64,000 nt of DNA from Microbacterium terrisoli (lineage in GTDB: Bacteria > Actinomycetota > Actinomycetes > Actinomycetales > Microbacteriaceae), in contig NZ_CP133019.1 of the NCBI RefSeq assembly GCF_030866805.1, positions 868,001-932,000 on the forward strand. Direction: 5' to 3'. The position numbers were made by a program, and so were the translations under genes. Positions within the stretch are counted from its first letter, which is position 1; every line of letters starts with the position of its first letter. This document shows, piece after piece, positions 17,302-27,280 of the stretch. The notes below the pieces were generated by a model. The model was given only the letters and a program-made list of their open reading frames with translations. It did not search any database and was not told the DNA's origin.

Positions 17302-18189
17302 ATGACCGCACAGAAGCTGGACGGAAGGGCCGCAGCCGCGGCGATCAAGGCGGAGCTGACCGAACGGGTCGCAGCGCTGAAGGCGCGGGGGATCACCCCG
17401 GGCATAGCGACGGTGCTCGTGGGCGCCGATCCGGGATCGCAGCTGTACGTCGGCATGAAGCACAAGCAGTCCGAGGCGATCGGGATGAACTCGATCCACG
17501 TCGAGCTGCCCGCCGACGCGACGCAGGCCGATGTCGAGGCGACGATCGACCGACTGAACGCCGACCCGGCCTGCCACGGGTACATCGTGCAGCTGCCGCT
17601 GCCCAAGCACCTGGACACCGATGCGATCCTCGAGCGCATCGATCCGGCTAAGGATGCCGATGGCCTGCACCCCACGAATCTCGGCCGGCTCGTGCTGAAC
17701 GTGAACAGCCCGATCACGACCCCCCTGCCGTGCACGCCGCGGGGCGTGATCGAGCTGCTGCTGCGCAACGATTACTCCCTTGCGGGCAAGCACGTCGTCG
17801 TCGTCGGTCGCGGGGTGACGATCGGCCGCTCGATCGGGCTGCTGCTCACGCGTCGCGAGATCAACGCGACGGTCACCCTCACTCACACCGGCACTGTCGA
17901 CCTGCCGTCGTACCTGCGCCAGGCCGACGTGATCGTGGCCGCCGCCGGCGTCAAGCACATCGTGCGCGCCGAAGACGTCAAGCCCGGAGCGGCGGTTCTC
18001 GATGTCGGAGTGACCCGCGAGACCGACCCCGAAACCGGCAAGAGCAAGGTGTACGGCGATGTGGACCCCGCCGTGGCCGAGGTGGCCGGGTTCCTCTCGC
18101 CCAACCCCGGCGGGGTGGGGCCGATGACCGTCGCGCTGCTCATGACGAACGTGGTGGAGGCCGCCGAGTTGGCGGCGGCGCGCGCGTAG
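17302..18189 (+). CDS. folD: Bifunctional methylene-THF dehydrogenase / methenyl-THF cyclohydrolase
   Basis: The 295-residue enzyme oxidises 5,10-methylene-THF to 10-formyl-THF with NADP. The active-site pair Y49 and K53 is present in [33 protein letters not shown] and the Rossmann motif [14 protein letters not shown] follow, with the C-terminal [12 protein letters not shown]. The ATG at 17302 has GAGGAG 8 nt upstream. It is 184 bp downstream of glyA with the long inverted repeat between them, so cotranscription with modified expression of the second gene is likely. It converges with the ECF42 sigma gene. Confidence 0.97.
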   Translation: MTAQKLDGRAAAAAIKAELTERVAALKARGITPGIATVLVGADPGSQLYVGMKHKQSEAIGMNSIHVELPADATQADVEATIDRLNADPACHGYIVQLPLPKHLDTDAILERIDPAKDADGLHPTNLGRLVLNVNSPITTPLPCTPRGVIELLLRNDYSLAGKHVVVVGRGVTIGRSIGLLLTRREINATVTLTHTGTVDLPSYLRQADVIVAAAGVKHIVRAEDVKPGAAVLDVGVTRETDPETGKSKVYGDVDPAVAEVAGFLSPNPGGVGPMTVALLMTNVVEAAELAAARA

Positions 18190-18293
18190 CGACACGGCCG
18201 TGCGCCGGTGCCGTGGCTCGTCGGTTCAGATCGCATCTCGTGACGAAGCCGATGGTCGGTGACAGGGTGCCTGCCGATGCAACGATGGGGTGA

Positions 18294-19376
18294 TCAGCCG
18301 AGGCCGTCGGGCGACGTGCGCTGTGCCGCGGAGAGCGCCGCATCCGCCGCCGCGCGCGCCCCTGCGGTCGGGGCGATTGCGACCAGGCCGCGGTACAGCG
18401 CGACCAGTGCCGTGCGGTCGAGGGTGCCGGTGCGGGCGCGATCGCAGTGCACCGACTGGATCGCCGCCTCGATCTGGAATCTGCCCAGCGGGCGGCCGAG
18501 GGCCGACGCCCGGCGCAGCAGCGACTCGCCCTCGGCGATGAGCTCGCGGTCCCACAGGGTCGTGTCCTGCTCATCCAGGGGCGGCCACGGGTCGCCGGTG
18601 CGCGCGGGCGCCCGAGACTGGGCCAGGGTCAGCAGCGCCGCCAGGCCCCAGGCCTCGGCATCGGTGCGCAGCAGCGCGGCCGTGAGCACCGCGAGCCAGC
18701 GGGCCTCGTCGGAGATCGACGTGCGAATCGCCTCGCGCTGGTCGAGCCAGTCGATCGCGTACGCCCCGTAGATCGCCTCGAGCACCGAGGTCGTGCGGAC
18801 CGGCATGTCGGAGCGGGCGGGCAGGGCGAACGGGATGCCGGAATCGCGGATCTTGCGTTTGGCCCGCACGAGACGCTGCGCCATGGTCTGCCGCTCGATG
18901 CCGAACGCCGTGGCGATCTGGGCGGCGTCGAATCCGAGCACTGTCTGCAGCATGAGCGGTGTGCGCATGGAGGGCGTGATCGCCGGGTGCGCGCACGCGT
19001 AGAGCAGTTCGAGCCGTCGGTCGGGGATCGCCTCGCCGCGCGCGATCAGAGTCTCGACATCAAGGCCGGCCGGCATGGCGATGGCGTCGTCGAGCGGTGC
19101 GCCGGTGCGGCGGGCGGCTGAACCGAGCACATCGCGCAGCCTATTGCGTGCCACAGTGAGCAGCCATCCTTCCGGATTGTCGGGGACACCGCCCTCCGGC
19201 CACGTGCGCAGGGCACGTTCGAGGGCGTCGGCGAGGCAGTCCTCGGCGAGGGCGAGATCGCCCGTGCCCGACGCCAGCAACGCGACCAGCCGGCCGTACG
19301 AGGCGCGGACCGCGCGCTCTGCGGCGGTCCGCGCTCGGTCGCCGGCGCGCACGTCTTCGGTCGGGTGGTCGCTCAT
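18294..19376 (-). CDS. ECF42-type RNA polymerase sigma factor with C-terminal extension
   Basis: The 360-residue protein has sigma region 2 (about residues 15-90, with GDLALAEDCLADALERAL), region 4 (about 110-175, DAAQIATAFGIERQTMAQRLVRAKRKI) and a long C-terminal helical domain including SVLEAIYGAYAIDW and ALVALYRGLVAIAPTAGA. This architecture is that of ECF42 sigma factors, which are encoded beside DGPF/YCII-domain proteins and work without a classical anti-sigma factor (family knowledge). The YCII partner is immediately upstream, 41 bp away. The start at 19376 gives the usual N-terminus; an extended start at 19445 would overlap the partner gene and is less likely. Confidence 0.9.
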   Translation of the reverse strand: MSDHPTEDVRAGDRARTAAERAVRASYGRLVALLASGTGDLALAEDCLADALERALRTWPEGGVPDNPEGWLLTVARNRLRDVLGSAARRTGAPLDDAIAMPAGLDVETLIARGEAIPDRRLELLYACAHPAITPSMRTPLMLQTVLGFDAAQIATAFGIERQTMAQRLVRAKRKIRDSGIPFALPARSDMPVRTTSVLEAIYGAYAIDWLDQREAIRTSISDEARWLAVLTAALLRTDAEAWGLAALLTLAQSRAPARTGDPWPPLDEQDTTLWDRELIAEGESLLRRASALGRPLGRFQIEAAIQSVHCDRARTGTLDRTALVALYRGLVAIAPTAGARAAADAALSAAQRTSPDGLG

Positions 19377-19417
19377 CTCATCGAGTCCGCCTTCCGTCCG
19401 GCGCCGGCCGGCGCCCG

Positions 19418-19804
19418 CTAGCGCACGGGCGCGGCGCCCTGCCACGCGCCGTCGACGAACCGGGTCGCGCTGGGGCGGATCTCGACCGCGCCCCAGGCGA
19501 CCGACGGCGCCCGGCGGGCCCAGGCGATGGCCTGGTCAAGGTCGTCGACCTCGATCACGAACGTTCCACCGAGCTGCTCTTTCGTGTCGGCGAAGGGGCC
19601 GTCCTGCACGAGCAGTTCGCCGCCTCGTTCGCGGACGGTGGTGGTCACGTCGCTCTGCTGCAGCACCTCGGCGCTGCGCAGCACGCCCGCGGCCTCGAGC
19701 GCCTTGGCGTACACATTGAAGGCGCGCATGCCCTCGGCAATCGCTTCGGGCCCGAGGTCGTCGGTGGTCATCTCGGGGTACTGCAAGAGGAGGGTGTATC
19801 GCAT
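19418..19804 (-). CDS. YCII / DGPF-domain protein, partner of the ECF42 sigma factor
   Basis: The 128-residue protein begins MRYTLLLQYPE and contains the signature VQDGPFADTKEQLGGTFVIEV, which defines the DGPF subgroup of the YCII family. Its ferredoxin-like fold is predicted cytosolic. GGAAGGA precedes the ATG at 19804. It is the first gene of the pair with the ECF42 sigma factor. Such proteins are thought to sense a signal for the sigma factor or to be among its targets (family knowledge); the signal is not known here. Confidence 0.9.
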   Translation of the reverse strand: MRYTLLLQYPEMTTDDLGPEAIAEGMRAFNVYAKALEAAGVLRSAEVLQQSDVTTTVRERGGELLVQDGPFADTKEQLGGTFVIEVDDLDQAIAWARRAPSVAWGAVEIRPSATRFVDGAWQGAAPVR

Positions 19805-19904
19805 GATCGGTCCTTCCAGGAGTGGATGCTGACACGATGATGACGATCGAGCCGAGCGCCGATCGACATCGGAATCGACATCGCTCACGCGACCGCGGTC
19901 CGGA

Positions 19905-20447
19905 TCAGCCGAGATCGTCGAGCATCTTGCGCTGCTCGTCGGTGAGTCCGTCCTTCAGTTCGCGGCGGCCGGCACGCTCGGTCGCCGGCGGAGCCGCGGC
20001 ATCCTGCCTCGTGTCGACCGAGCGACCCCCGGTGGCCTTGTCATACAGGCTGGAGGCCTGTGCCTCGACCTTGTCGTCGACGGCGTCGTAGATCGCCCAT
20101 CCGATCAGCAGGATCACCGGCGGCAGGACGTAGCCCCAGAACCATCCCGACACGTTCACACCGGTCAGGATGACGGTCAGGATCCAGACGACGAAGGCGA
20201 CGGCGAGGGCGAGCACGCCCTGGACGGTCTTCTCGCCGAGCTTCGTGCGCTCGTCGGCCGATGCGGCCGCCATCGACCTGAACCACCTCGACACCAGCGG
20301 TTTGACCCAGATCACGAGAGCGGTCATGATGATGCCCGCCCACAGCGCCGACCAGCCGACGTGGGCCGGGGTGAGCAAGCCGATCACCAGCAGCACGACG
20401 ACGTTGAACACGAGCAGCGAGACGAACCGCACGATCCACTTCTTCAT
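19905..20447 (-). CDS. Hypothetical four-span membrane protein
   Basis: The 180-residue protein has four hydrophobic segments: WIVRFVSLLVFNVVVLLVIGLL, SALWAGIIMTALVIWV, VQGVLALAVAFVVWILTVILTG and FWGYVLPPVILLIGWAIYDAV. A charged C-terminal tail of about 55 residues ends LTDEQRKMLDDLG. The layout resembles phage-holin-like and other small actinobacterial membrane proteins of unknown role, but no specific family is recognised. It stands alone, 100 bp after the YCII gene on the same strand. Function is unknown. Confidence 0.7.
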   Translation of the reverse strand: MKKWIVRFVSLLVFNVVVLLVIGLLTPAHVGWSALWAGIIMTALVIWVKPLVSRWFRSMAAASADERTKLGEKTVQGVLALAVAFVVWILTVILTGVNVSGWFWGYVLPPVILLIGWAIYDAVDDKVEAQASSLYDKATGGRSVDTRQDAAAPPATERAGRRELKDGLTDEQRKMLDDLG

Positions 20448-20514
20448 GCGTTCAGGATGTCAGATACGTCCGTCACGTGCGAGAGGAGCCCGTCGGTGCC
20501 CGCCCGGCGCCCGC

Positions 20515-21327
20515 TCAGTACGAGGCGCGGGAGGTGGATGTCGCATCCGCGCCGTCCGGAATGAACCGGGCGGCCAGCGCCTCGGACCCGCGCGCCAGCA
20601 GCGAGACGTCCGCGCCGACGGCGACGAAGTCGGCACCGGCCTGGATGTAGGAGTCGGCCACGGCGGGGTCGAACGCGTTCACACCGACCGGCTTGCCGGC
20701 GGCGTGGACGGCCTCGAACACGCGGTGCACGGCGGCCACGACATCCGGATGCGACTGCTGTCCCAGCAGCCCCATCGACGCCGCCAGGTCGCTCGGCCCG
20801 ACGAACACGCCGTCGATGCCGTCGACGGCGGCGATCTCGGCCGCGTGCTCGACCGCTTCGGCGGTCTCGGCCTGCACGATCAGCGACATATGCTCGGCCG
20901 CGTTCTGCAGGTAGCCGTCGACGCGGTTCCATCGCGCCGAACGGGCCAGCGCCGAGCCCACTCCGCGGCCGCCGCGCGGCGGATAGTGCACGGCATCCGC
21001 CGCCGCCTGCGCCTCGGCGACCGACGAGACCATCGGCACCAGGATGTTTTGCGCCCCGGTGTCCAGCACCTGCTTGATGCGCACGATGTCGTTCGCGGCC
21101 ACCCGCACCAGCGGCGTGATGGGGTATGCCTCGGCGGCCTGCAGAATGCCGATGAGATCGTGCAGTTCGATGGGGGAGTGCTCGCCGTCCACGAGCAGCC
21201 AGTCCATGCCGCTGCCGGCGCAGATCTCGGCGGCCAGCGCAGAGCCCGAGCAGGTCCAGATTCCGACGAGCGGGCGGGATGCTGCGGCCAGCCGGTCGCG
21301 CAGGGTGGGCTTCACTCGAAGCGACAT
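20515..21327 (-). CDS. hpaI: HpcH/HpaI-family aldolase (4-hydroxy-2-oxoheptanedioate aldolase)
   Basis: This 270-residue class II (metal-dependent) aldolase should cleave 4-hydroxy-2-oxoheptanedioate to pyruvate and succinate semialdehyde, the last step of homoprotocatechuate meta-cleavage. Family motifs are WLLVDGEHSP, PLVRVAANDIVRIKQVLDTGAQNILVPM (metal/phosphate region, split here for length) and VFVGPSDLAASMG. It is the last gene of the leftward hpa operon and overlaps hpaH by 16 bp. The succinate semialdehyde dehydrogenase needed afterwards is not in this operon. Confidence 0.92.
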   Translation of the reverse strand: MSLRVKPTLRDRLAAASRPLVGIWTCSGSALAAEICAGSGMDWLLVDGEHSPIELHDLIGILQAAEAYPITPLVRVAANDIVRIKQVLDTGAQNILVPMVSSVAEAQAAADAVHYPPRGGRGVGSALARSARWNRVDGYLQNAAEHMSLIVQAETAEAVEHAAEIAAVDGIDGVFVGPSDLAASMGLLGQQSHPDVVAAVHRVFEAVHAAGKPVGVNAFDPAVADSYIQAGADFVAVGADVSLLARGSEALAARFIPDGADATSTSRASY

Positions 21328-22097
21328 GTGATGGTTCCCATCTGTCCGTAATCGCAGTGCACGGTGTCGAAGCGCTCCACCCACATCGGTCGGGTGAACG
21401 AGCCCGCCAGAATGATCTCGCCGGCCTCGAGCCGCGAGCCGTGCTGGTGGAACTTGTTCACCAGCCATGCGACGCCGGTCGCCGGATGGTTGAGCACGCC
21501 GGCGGCCACCCCGGTCTCTTCGATCGTCTGGTTGCGGTAGAGCATGGCCGACACCCAGCGCAGGTCGAGCTGGTCGGGCCGCATCGGGATGCCGCCGAGC
21601 ACCATCGCGCCGTACGCGGCGTTGTCGCTGATCGTGTCGACGATCGTGCGGCCTTCCAGCTCGATGTGCGAGTTGAGCACCTCGAGGGCCGGGGTCACGT
21701 ACTCGGTCGCCCGCAGCACATCGAACAGCGAGCAGTGCGGGCCTTCGAGCGGGGCGTTCAGCACGAAGGCGAGCTCGACCTCGATGCGCACGTTCGAGAA
21801 CTGATCGAACGCGATCGTCGACCCGTTCTCGTACACGGTGTCGTCGAACATGACGCCGTAGTCCGGCTCGGTGATGCCGGTGGCCTGCTGCATCGCCTTG
21901 GAAGTGAGGCCGATCTTGCGGCCGACCAGGCGCCGGCCGGCGGCGAGGTTCTTGTCCCGCCACACGCCCTGGATCGCGTACGAGTCCTCGATGGTCGCAT
22001 CGGGGTAGCGCGCCGTGATCCGGGGGACGACGCCGTGCGTGCGATCCGCCTCGGCAAGTTCCTCGGCGATGCGCGCGATGATGTCGGGCTCCAGCAT
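21312..22097 (-). CDS. hpaH: 2-oxo-hept-3-ene-1,7-dioate hydratase
   Basis: The 261-residue enzyme belongs to the FAH-fold hydratase group (HpaH/MhpD/DmpE). It shows GRKIGLTSKAMQ, a metal-binding VEVEL-type segment written here as RIEVELAFVL, and the terminal GSFTRPM. It adds water to 2-oxohept-3-enedioate, supplying HpaI. AGGAGA precedes the ATG at 22097. It lies 26 bp after hpaD and overlaps hpaI, consistent with one transcript. Confidence 0.92.
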   Translation of the reverse strand: MLEPDIIARIAEELAEADRTHGVVPRITARYPDATIEDSYAIQGVWRDKNLAAGRRLVGRKIGLTSKAMQQATGITEPDYGVMFDDTVYENGSTIAFDQFSNVRIEVELAFVLNAPLEGPHCSLFDVLRATEYVTPALEVLNSHIELEGRTIVDTISDNAAYGAMVLGGIPMRPDQLDLRWVSAMLYRNQTIEETGVAAGVLNHPATGVAWLVNKFHQHGSRLEAGEIILAGSFTRPMWVERFDTVHCDYGQMGTITCRFE

Positions 22098-22123
22098 CCT
22101 GTCTCCTTCTGAGGTCGGAACGC

Positions 22124-23287
22124 CTACAGCTGGTGACCCAGCTTGTATTCGCCCTGCTTCCACTCCGGCAAGTCGTCGCCGTCGCCCTCGCGAGTGTACG
22201 AGAAGCCGTCGGCGCCGATGGTCACCGCCAACTCGCTCGTGTCGGTGCGCGCGATGACCGGCTGGGGGTTGCCGTCCAGATCCAGCACGAGCGACGCGTC
22301 GGTGTACCAGCTGGGCACGACCGGGTTGCCCCACCAGTCGCGGCGCTGGTTGTCGTGCACGTCCCAGGTGATCACCGGGTTGTCGGGGTCGCCGGTGTAG
22401 TAGTCCTGCGTGTAGATCTCCACGCGGTGGCCGTCGGGGTCGCGCAGGTACAGATAGAACGCGTTCGAGACGCCGTGGCGGCCGGGTCCGCGCTCGATGC
22501 GGTCCGACATGCGCAGGGCGCCCAGGATGTCGCAGATCGCGAGGATGTTGTGCTTCTCGTGCGTGGCGAACGCGACGTGGTGCATGCGCGGGCCGTCGCC
22601 ACCGGTCATCGCGGTGTCGTGCACAGTGGGCTTGCGGCGCATCCACGCGGCGTAGACGGTTCCTTCTTCGTCCTGGATGTCTTCGGTCACGCGGAAGCCG
22701 AGGTCCTGCATGAACTTCGTGGCACGCGGCACGTCGGGGGTGACCTGGTTGAAGTGGTCCAGGCGCACCAGCTCGCCGGGCTTGTGCAGGTCGTAGCGCC
22801 AGCTGAGCCGCTCGACGTGCTCGGTCTGGTAGAAGAACTCGTAGGGGAAGCCGAGCGGGTCGACCACGCGCACCGAGTCGCCGATGCCCTTCGTGAACCC
22901 CTGCGGGTTGCGGCGCACGTCGCAGCCGAGCTCGGTGTAGAAGGCGACCGCACGCTCGAGGTCCTCGGGCGTGCGCACGCGGTAGCTGAAGGCGGCGACG
23001 GCGGCCACCGCGCCCTGGCGCAGCACCAGGTTGTGGTGGATGAACTCCTCGGTCGAGCGCAGGTAGATCGTGCTCTCGTCCTCTTCGGTCACGTACAGTC
23101 CGAGGACGTCGACATAGAAGCTGCGCGAGCGCTTGAGGTCGGTGACCACGAGCTCCATGTATGCGCAGCGCAGGATGTCGGGGGCCGGGCTGGTGGGCGT
23201 CGGCACCGGGTTCGGGGTCTCGATCGGTGCTTCGGCGGAGACGTAGTACCCCGACGAGGTCAGCGTCATGTCTTTACGGTTGGTCAT
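22124..23287 (-). CDS. hpaD: 3,4-dihydroxyphenylacetate 2,3-dioxygenase (type I extradiol)
   Basis: This 387-residue two-domain vicinal-oxygen-chelate enzyme resembles the Brevibacterium and Arthrobacter homoprotocatechuate dioxygenases. Metal ligands are H178 (RLDHFNQ), H236/H237 (MHHVAF) and E290 (HRVEIY). The extradiol signature H271-x7-L-Y280-x2-D-P-D-G-x3-E290 is perfect. The enzyme opens homoprotocatechuate to 5-carboxymethyl-2-hydroxymuconate semialdehyde. Fe or Mn use cannot be told from sequence, since both occur in close homologues. An unstructured N-terminal stretch rich in Pro (residues 20-37) precedes the fold. AAGGAC lies upstream of the ATG. Confidence 0.94.
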   Translation of the reverse strand: MTNRKDMTLTSSGYYVSAEAPIETPNPVPTPTSPAPDILRCAYMELVVTDLKRSRSFYVDVLGLYVTEEDESTIYLRSTEEFIHHNLVLRQGAVAAVAAFSYRVRTPEDLERAVAFYTELGCDVRRNPQGFTKGIGDSVRVVDPLGFPYEFFYQTEHVERLSWRYDLHKPGELVRLDHFNQVTPDVPRATKFMQDLGFRVTEDIQDEEGTVYAAWMRRKPTVHDTAMTGGDGPRMHHVAFATHEKHNILAICDILGALRMSDRIERGPGRHGVSNAFYLYLRDPDGHRVEIYTQDYYTGDPDNPVITWDVHDNQRRDWWGNPVVPSWYTDASLVLDLDGNPQPVIARTDTSELAVTIGADGFSYTREGDGDDLPEWKQGEYKLGHQL

Positions 23288-23319
23288 CTCAGCGTCCTTG
23301 CTCGTGAGTGGTGGGCTTT

Positions 23320-24879
<1,560 letters not shown>

Positions 24880-24913
24880 GATTCCTCCGTCGATGCGGGT
24901 CTGGGTGGTGCTG

Positions 24914-25585
24914 TCAGTGGTGGGCGCTGTGCCGCGCGGCGACGAATTCGTCCATCGTGCGCCAGCGGTGGTTGCGGGCGGCCAGTTCGATCTCGAGCGC
25001 GGGGGCGTCCGTCTCGATCAGCCGCAGGATCTCCTCGTGCTCGTCGACGGAGTGGCCGGCGCGGGCGGGGATGAATGAGAACGTCGAGTCGCGCACGCCG
25101 GGCAGGCGCCGCCAGCCGCGGTGCACGAGGTCGAGGATGTGCGGGTTCGGGCACGACTCGAACAGCGTCGCGTGGAAGAGCTGGTTGACGCGCGTGAACT
25201 CGTGCGCGTCGAAGTCCTCGAGCAGCGCGCGCAGCTGCGCGTTGTACCGGTGAGCGCGCTCGAGGTGCTGCGCCGACAGCAGGGGCGCGGCCAGCGAGAT
25301 CGCCGAGCCTTCGACCAGCCCGAGCGTCTGCATCGTGTAGACGTACTCGCTCTCGTCGGCGACGGCCACGCGGGCGCCGACGTTGCGCTCGAACGTCACG
25401 TAGCCCTCGGCCTCGAGCCGGCGGATCGCCTCGCGCACCGGCACGACGCTCATGTCGAGCTCGTCGGCGATCGCGCTGAGCACCAGCCGGTAGCCCGGGG
25501 AGTACTGATGGTCCACGATCCGGTCGTGGATGTACCCGTAGGCCCGTTGGGACTTGCTGACGGTGTGAAGGAGCGCGTCGGTCAT
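24914..25585 (-). CDS. GntR-family regulator with FCD-type ligand domain
   Basis: The 223-residue protein has an N-terminal GntR winged helix (LSAIADELDMSVVPVREAIRRLEAEGYVTF, shown in halves: LSAIADELDMS and VPVREAIRRLEAEGYV) and an all-helical C-terminal FCD-like domain with the metal-ligand histidines in NQLFHATLFE and AARNHRW. It sits inside the hpa operon and its start overlaps the upstream FAH-RraA gene (ATGA). It probably represses the operon and is released by an aromatic or ring-cleavage intermediate (inference). A candidate operator, TCGTATATGAT, lies in the divergent promoter region at 27179-27189. Confidence 0.9.
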   Translation of the reverse strand: MTDALLHTVSKSQRAYGYIHDRIVDHQYSPGYRLVLSAIADELDMSVVPVREAIRRLEAEGYVTFERNVGARVAVADESEYVYTMQTLGLVEGSAISLAAPLLSAQHLERAHRYNAQLRALLEDFDAHEFTRVNQLFHATLFESCPNPHILDLVHRGWRRLPGVRDSTFSFIPARAGHSVDEHEEILRLIETDAPALEIELAARNHRWRTMDEFVAARHSAHH

Positions 25586-27147
25586 CGCTGCTCCGCATCG
25601 GGCGCGGTGTCATCCGACGAGTCGGGCAGTCGGCATTCGTAGCGGGCGCGCCACTGCTTGTTCATGGGGAACAGCCCCTCGAGGCGTTCGCCTTCGGCGA
25701 CCCGCTGCAGCACCCAGCCGTCCTCGGCCTCTTTGATCAGCGCCTCGTCGACGACTTCTTCGACCAGCGCCGGCGGAATGACGATCACGCCGTCGCGGTC
25801 GCCGACGATGATGTCGCCCGGCTGCACTGTCGCGCCGCCGCAGGCGATGGTCAGGTCGTAGTCCCATGCGACGTGCTTGCGACCGAGCACCGCCGGGTGC
25901 GCGTCGTGGGAGAAGACCGGGATGCCCACGGCCGCCACACCGTCGTGATCGCGCACGGCCCCGTCGGTGACGACGCCTGCGGCGCCGGCGGCCAGCGCCC
26001 GCGCGGCCAGGACGTCGCCCAGCGTGCCGGCCCCGGCCTCGCCGCGCGCTTCGATGACCATCACCTCACCGGACTGCAGTGCATCGAACGCGCGCTTCTG
26101 CGGGTTGTATCCGCCACCGTGTGCGGTGAAGAGGTCTTCGCGGTTCGGCACGAACCGGAGCGTCCTTGCGACCCCGACCAGCTTGGCGTCGGGGTGCATC
26201 GCGGCGACGCCGTCGATCGACACGTTGTTCAGGCCGCGCTTGCGCAGCTGCGCCGACAAGCCCGCCGTCGGCGCCTGTTCGAGTTTGGATCGCAGCTCGG
26301 CTGTGAGGGTGAAGGGGGCAGGCGTTTCGTCTCGCTGTGCTTGCTGAATGACCGGGGCGAGGCCGGCGGCCTCGCGTGACCCCCAGGCATCCTCGCGCTG
26401 CGCGTCGGTGGCTTCCGGCAGCGAGCCCACCGCGCCGTCGAAGCCGTGCTCACCCTGCACCACGGTGGTCGTCAGCCTGCCCGAGCTGACCGCGCCGTCG
26501 GGGGTCGTGGCATCCACCTCGACCTCGACCACGTCTCCGGGGACCACGACCGACGATCCCGCGGGCGTGCCGGTGAGGATCACGTCGCCGGGCTCGAGCG
26601 TGAAGTGCTGCGACAGGTCGGCGATGAACTGCGCGAGCGGAAAGATCAGGTCGGCGGTCGTGTCGTCTTGCACCAGGGTGCCGTTCACCCACGTGCGCAG
26701 CCGCAGCGTCGTCGGGTCCAGCGTGCGCGCATCGATCAGTTGCGCGCCGATCGGGGTGAATCCGTCGCCGCCCTTGGAGCGCACGTTCGACCCCTTGTCG
26801 TTGGCGCGCAGGTCGTACAGGCCGAAGTCGTTCGCGGCAGTGACATACGCGACGTGGCTCCAGGCCTCGTCCAGGCTCACGCGGCGGGTCGGGATGCCGA
26901 TGACCAGCGCGATCTCTCCCTCGAACGCCAGCAGTTCGGTGCCGACCGGACGCTCGATCGTGCCGCCGGTGGCGGCCACCGAGCTCGAGGGCTTGAAGAA
27001 ATAGGACGGGGCGGCAGGGCGGCGACCGCGCTGATCGGCCCGCGAGCCGTAGCTCAGGTGGATCGCCACGATCTTGCCGGGACGGCCCGGAAGTCCTGCG
27101 AAACGCGGGTCGGCGGCATCCGTCGTCGAAGTGCTTTGCGTACTCAT
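25582..27147 (-). CDS. Fusion of a fumarylacetoacetate hydrolase-fold enzyme and an RraA-like domain (HpaG-type)
   Basis: The 521-residue protein joins two enzymes. Residues about 30-250 form a FAH-fold domain with FEGEIALVIG, YDLRANDKGSNVRSKGGDGF, and ILTGTPAGSSVVVPGD. Residues about 290-480 form an RraA/aldolase-type domain with NNVSIDGV, AAGAAGVVTDGAVRDHDG and PGDIIVGDRDGVIVIP. By position it should perform the HpaG decarboxylation/isomerisation between HpaE and HpaH. In E. coli that job is done by tandem FAH domains, so what the RraA half does is open: decarboxylase, isomerase or oxaloacetate decarboxylase are possible. The ATG at 27147 has GAGGGAG upstream. It is the first gene of the operon. 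Confidence 0.88.
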   Translation of the reverse strand: MSTQSTSTTDAADPRFAGLPGRPGKIVAIHLSYGSRADQRGRRPAAPSYFFKPSSSVAATGGTIERPVGTELLAFEGEIALVIGIPTRRVSLDEAWSHVAYVTAANDFGLYDLRANDKGSNVRSKGGDGFTPIGAQLIDARTLDPTTLRLRTWVNGTLVQDDTTADLIFPLAQFIADLSQHFTLEPGDVILTGTPAGSSVVVPGDVVEVEVDATTPDGAVSSGRLTTTVVQGEHGFDGAVGSLPEATDAQREDAWGSREAAGLAPVIQQAQRDETPAPFTLTAELRSKLEQAPTAGLSAQLRKRGLNNVSIDGVAAMHPDAKLVGVARTLRFVPNREDLFTAHGGGYNPQKRAFDALQSGEVMVIEARGEAGAGTLGDVLAARALAAGAAGVVTDGAVRDHDGVAAVGIPVFSHDAHPAVLGRKHVAWDYDLTIACGGATVQPGDIIVGDRDGVIVIPPALVEEVVDEALIKEAEDGWVLQRVAEGERLEGLFPMNKQWRARYECRLPDSSDDTAPDAEQR

Positions 27148-27161
27148 GAGCTCCCTCGCCC

Positions 27162-27189
27162 TTGTGTTGTATCTGAAATCGTATATGAT
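27162..27189 (+). promoter_or_regulatory. Promoter of the MHS transporter gene with a GntR-type operator over the -10 element
   Basis: TTGTGT (27162-27167) and TATGAT (27184-27189) are spaced 16 bp apart and face the transporter gene. The palindrome-like TCGTATATGAT at 27179-27189 overlaps the -10 element. The same 11-mer with one change is found at 29682-29692, also over a -10 element. The region also serves the divergent hpa operon. Confidence 0.55.
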
Positions 27190-27280
27190 CAATCGAAGTC
27201 CGGCAAGGGCATCGACAGGCTCCGGCCGTTCGTAGCCTCTGGCCGAGACGATGAGGTCCCATTGACAGAGGAGTCAACCC

